Positions 61,301-64,000 of a stretch of 64,000 nucleotides of DNA are shown one piece after another; the stretch's first letter is position 1; each line of letters begins with the position of its first letter. Position numbers and translations under genes: made by a program. Below the pieces are notes generated by a model. The model worked only from the letters and a program-made list of their open reading frames with translations, was not told the DNA's origin and made no database searches. Source of the DNA: Atopsyche davidsoni (Eukaryota > Arthropoda > Insecta > Trichoptera > Hydrobiosidae); contig JAILWY010000001.1 of the NCBI GenBank assembly GCA_022113835.1, forward strand, positions 9,300,001 to 9,364,000, given 5' to 3'.

Positions 61301-63079
61301 AAAAATCACGATTTCCTGAAAATTTTCTAAAAATAAGACAGCCCATTTTTTTAAAGCTTACAATTAATTAATAAGAAAATTATAACTACTTTAAGTTTGT
61401 ATCCAGCTAGCGTTTTTTTTCCTAAATAATTAAAGGTATAATTTTTTACTGATATATTTTAATAAAGAAAATAAAGGGATTGAGAATAAAATAGACCCTG
61501 ATGCGATATTGCTGTTTTAAAAATAGTAACATAGCGTTATTTCGCATATTTAATTCAACAGCAAGCAGCATACACTGTGCATAGCTCATGCAGAATTAAT
61601 AAGCAGCAGTTTATCGTTACAGAGATCCCATATTTTCAAAATTGTTTTTTTTTTAATTTTTAAAACAACATTTAGATATATAAATAAATGTAAGAGTAAT
61701 ATTAAAAAGTCCATTTTACTATTCGCACGGGTAAAATGAACTCTGCACCTCTAAAGCGGCCTACACGCGAAACTGCACAATCGACAAGTAATCAACAACA
61801 GCGTCCTTTTTTTTTTGTTTAATATTTTGTCTATTATAGTTTTGTTAGAACAAATAACGCATAAAAGTTGTCGGTTGTGTTGCAATTTGTGTAGGTCTCG
61901 CACGTTATTTTTTCTATTTTCTGGCACACCGCCCGCAGCACACAAAAAGCAATGTGGGCTTATCATAAGAAAATCTGCCTCCGATGTTCAGTACTTCTTG
62001 GAGCAACTGTTTATTCTTTCAACTATCCACGAACTCCTTAGCATAAGAAAACTGAAGTAAATCTGCAAGAAAATTTTGAGGATCTTCTATCTTATTTTTT
62101 ATGTCCATTTTTCCTTACAAATATAAACTACTAAATTTATTTGTGAGCACTATTGCTCAGATGAATAAATAAATTAATCTATCTTCTAGCTACGCGGCTA
62201 TTCATAAATGTTTATCAAATATGGAGTATTAAACATTAAATCAGTGCATCGTGGATACACATCTACTTTACATAAGAAATGCATAATGATGTAGTTTTTG
62301 TAAATTTATTTAGGGATTTTCTACAGTATGCAAATTATACATAAAAATGTATGCTCCATATAATAATGGATACTCTGTTATCCAATAATCTCTTTACTTC
62401 TAAGTATTCTTCTTAATGCCACAAGGCGCCACCGTAAGATTATTTAAATAACTATATATTAATCATTAATATTTTTCAGTATTAAAAATTATGAGCATTT
62501 AATTTTGTTTTAAATGGATGGAAATTAATTTAAATACTCTATAGACGTTAAAAATCGATAAATCATTAAAATTAACTCGTATACATTTTAACTAAAAAAA
62601 TTATGAAAAATTATGCATTCCTATATTGTTTATAATTAATTCAGGTATTAAACCATAATGGGACATAGAATATACGGTGTCTTCGTGAGATATTGATCGA
62701 ATAAGTATTACTCGTATGTCTACTTCATACAAAGGAAATAGTTATCACAGAAACGTTTCATGTATTTCGCTAAAGAAATATAATAATTATTGGAACTATT
62801 GGATTGAAAATGATAATTCATGAAGTTGAGAGTTCCTTTTAAAGATTGGAAGTGCTCATTATTTTCAATTAAAATTACTGTGAACACAGTCAGAATGCAA
62901 TGGCTACGATATTGAGACCGTGAAAAGCGAAAAATAATGCAGTCGTGAAGTAGCAATATCTGAATATATTCTAACGTATTAAAAAAAATGTATTGATACA
63001 AGTATTATATACATATATAAATCATCTTTTACCTAACTGATACAGGCATCACATAAATTATTATGGAATTCACCTATCA

Positions 63080-63148
63080 AGACGGGGATCAAACTGAGGG
63101 CCACCCGACCAAGAGTCAACGGTCTAAACACTAAACCAACAATCCAAC
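63080..63148 (-). mobile_element. tRNA-derived SINE head
   Basis: On the minus strand, GTTGGTTTAGTGTTTAGACC (A-box-like) and CTCAGTTTGATCCCCG (B-box-like) are spaced as in a tRNA. It is followed by a non-tRNA body with GTGATGCCTGTATCAGTTAGG. No acceptor stem. A SINE fragment different from the one at 57.7 kb. Confidence 0.45.
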
Positions 63149-63256
63149 CTTTATTATGTACATAAGGACAATTAATTAATTAAAAATATTATTATGGGTT
63201 TTAAATAATCGTGCCATGTGATTTGCAATTGATATATAATATAGATGCTTATAATA

Positions 63257-63285
63257 GATCTCACTGGATGCTTATAAGTGAGATC
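63257..63285. repeat. Small inverted repeat
   Basis: GATCTCACT (63257-63265) and AGTGAGATC (63277-63285), with an ATGCTTATA direct repeat overlapping the region. Low information content. Confidence 0.5.
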
Positions 63286-64000
63286 AGTTAGTGTACCTAT
63301 ATCTATGATCTTTTACTGTGATTGATGTGACGCAAAGCTTATCAATCACTCCTATGGTGATCACAAATATTCAAACCAATTTCTCTGCGTCAGGTTTTAG
63401 ATCATACGCTGTGTTATATACACATGCTAGCTTGCAGTCGTCCACTGGAATCAATCGACAATGCCCTGAATAACTTAGCAGCCAGGTGAAATGACGACTT
63501 CAAAATAGAATAGGGAAATCTGACAACTGCCCCTGCGCCTCACTCCACCCCCACCCCCGCCGCCGGCTGAATTACAAGATTATACTAGACGGAATGTTCA
63601 ACTATCCACCGTAAATGGGACAGTCAAACTAGAAGAACTCTTTATTTTACTTTTATATGATTAATTAAGTTGATTGATATGATTTTTAAGCGATACATTT
63701 GTCGAATTCAGATGAAAAGCTTATCACTGATGTAATAAATTAATTAACAAAGATGTTACTTTTTCCTACTTTCTGAAACCAGCTACTGGAATCAGCTACC
63801 TAAAACGATCCTCGATTTATCCTGGATGATTTTGAAGTAGTTGTTTTAACTATTTTCTAGCTTTCATTTGAATCAAACGAATCATATTTTGTTGTTATGA
63901 CTTACGAGTATATACTATTAATAATCGTCTGCAAATTCATTTGAACTACACGTCAAGTTATACTCGCAAGGACTAAACTTGGAAATGAAAGATGCAACTC

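Larger units (their letters stand above)
56791..64000. other. AT-rich intergenic DNA downstream of TTC17
   Basis: No gene recognised on either strand. Identifiable pieces are the SINE heads at 57.7 and 63.1 kb, the repeat-end motif at 58.3 kb, a small palindrome at 63257-63285, and a C-rich patch at about 63530-63570. Open frames at 59615-59827, 61099-61371, 61751-61966, 61815-62060 and 62720-63001 carry no domain. Confidence 0.45.

Noticed and set aside
62720..63001. 93-codon minus-strand frame
   Set aside because: Phe/Ile/Tyr/Asn-rich composition typical of AT-rich non-coding DNA; no family.

Overview
This is a eukaryotic nuclear window, very AT-rich, with GT-AG introns, decayed transposons and tRNA-headed SINE fragments. 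An arthropod is likely and an insect most likely. The repeat style (Helitron with a CTAG end, hAT-type TIRs, short TTC17 introns) would suit Lepidoptera, but the sequence does not prove the order. I could run no database search, so names rest on motifs and remembered family sequences.

Layout. (1) Positions 1 to 17320, minus strand: the 5' coding end of a secreted or membrane protein gene. The start-codon exon (17240-17320) and the next exon (1-77) splice in frame across about 17.2 kb and together encode a complete signal peptide. The rest of the gene lies left of the window. The large intron holds several GC-rich islands at 6.5-9.1 kb, one with a perfect CRE palindrome, plus a TA/TG microsatellite and a THAP-like remnant. 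(2) 17.3-47.4 kb: mostly AT-rich non-coding DNA, possibly the 5' UTR introns of that gene, crowded with mobile-element debris. This includes LINE-like pieces and a tRNA-bearing fold-back at 31.0-32.3 kb, a Helitron remnant with a long open Pif1-type helicase frame and a recognisable 3' terminus at 37.18-39.70 kb, a perfect 29-bp-arm hairpin at 41.5 kb, an hAT-like non-autonomous element at 42.78-43.61 kb, and a 128-bp MITE at 46.84-46.97 kb. (3) 47558-54617, plus strand: an apparently intact 20-coding-exon gene for a tetratricopeptide repeat protein 17 (TTC17) orthologue. The conceptual protein is 1278 aa, with a signal peptide and three TPR blocks. (4) 54.6-64 kb: its probable 3' UTR, then AT-rich intergenic DNA with SINE heads.

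The two host genes are on opposite strands and nothing suggests a shared pathway. No operon, CRISPR array, functional tRNA or rRNA gene was seen. I did not find a convincing new biological system. The items most worth checking are the split signal peptide, the Helitron boundary with its chimeric upstream junction, and the fold-back structures.
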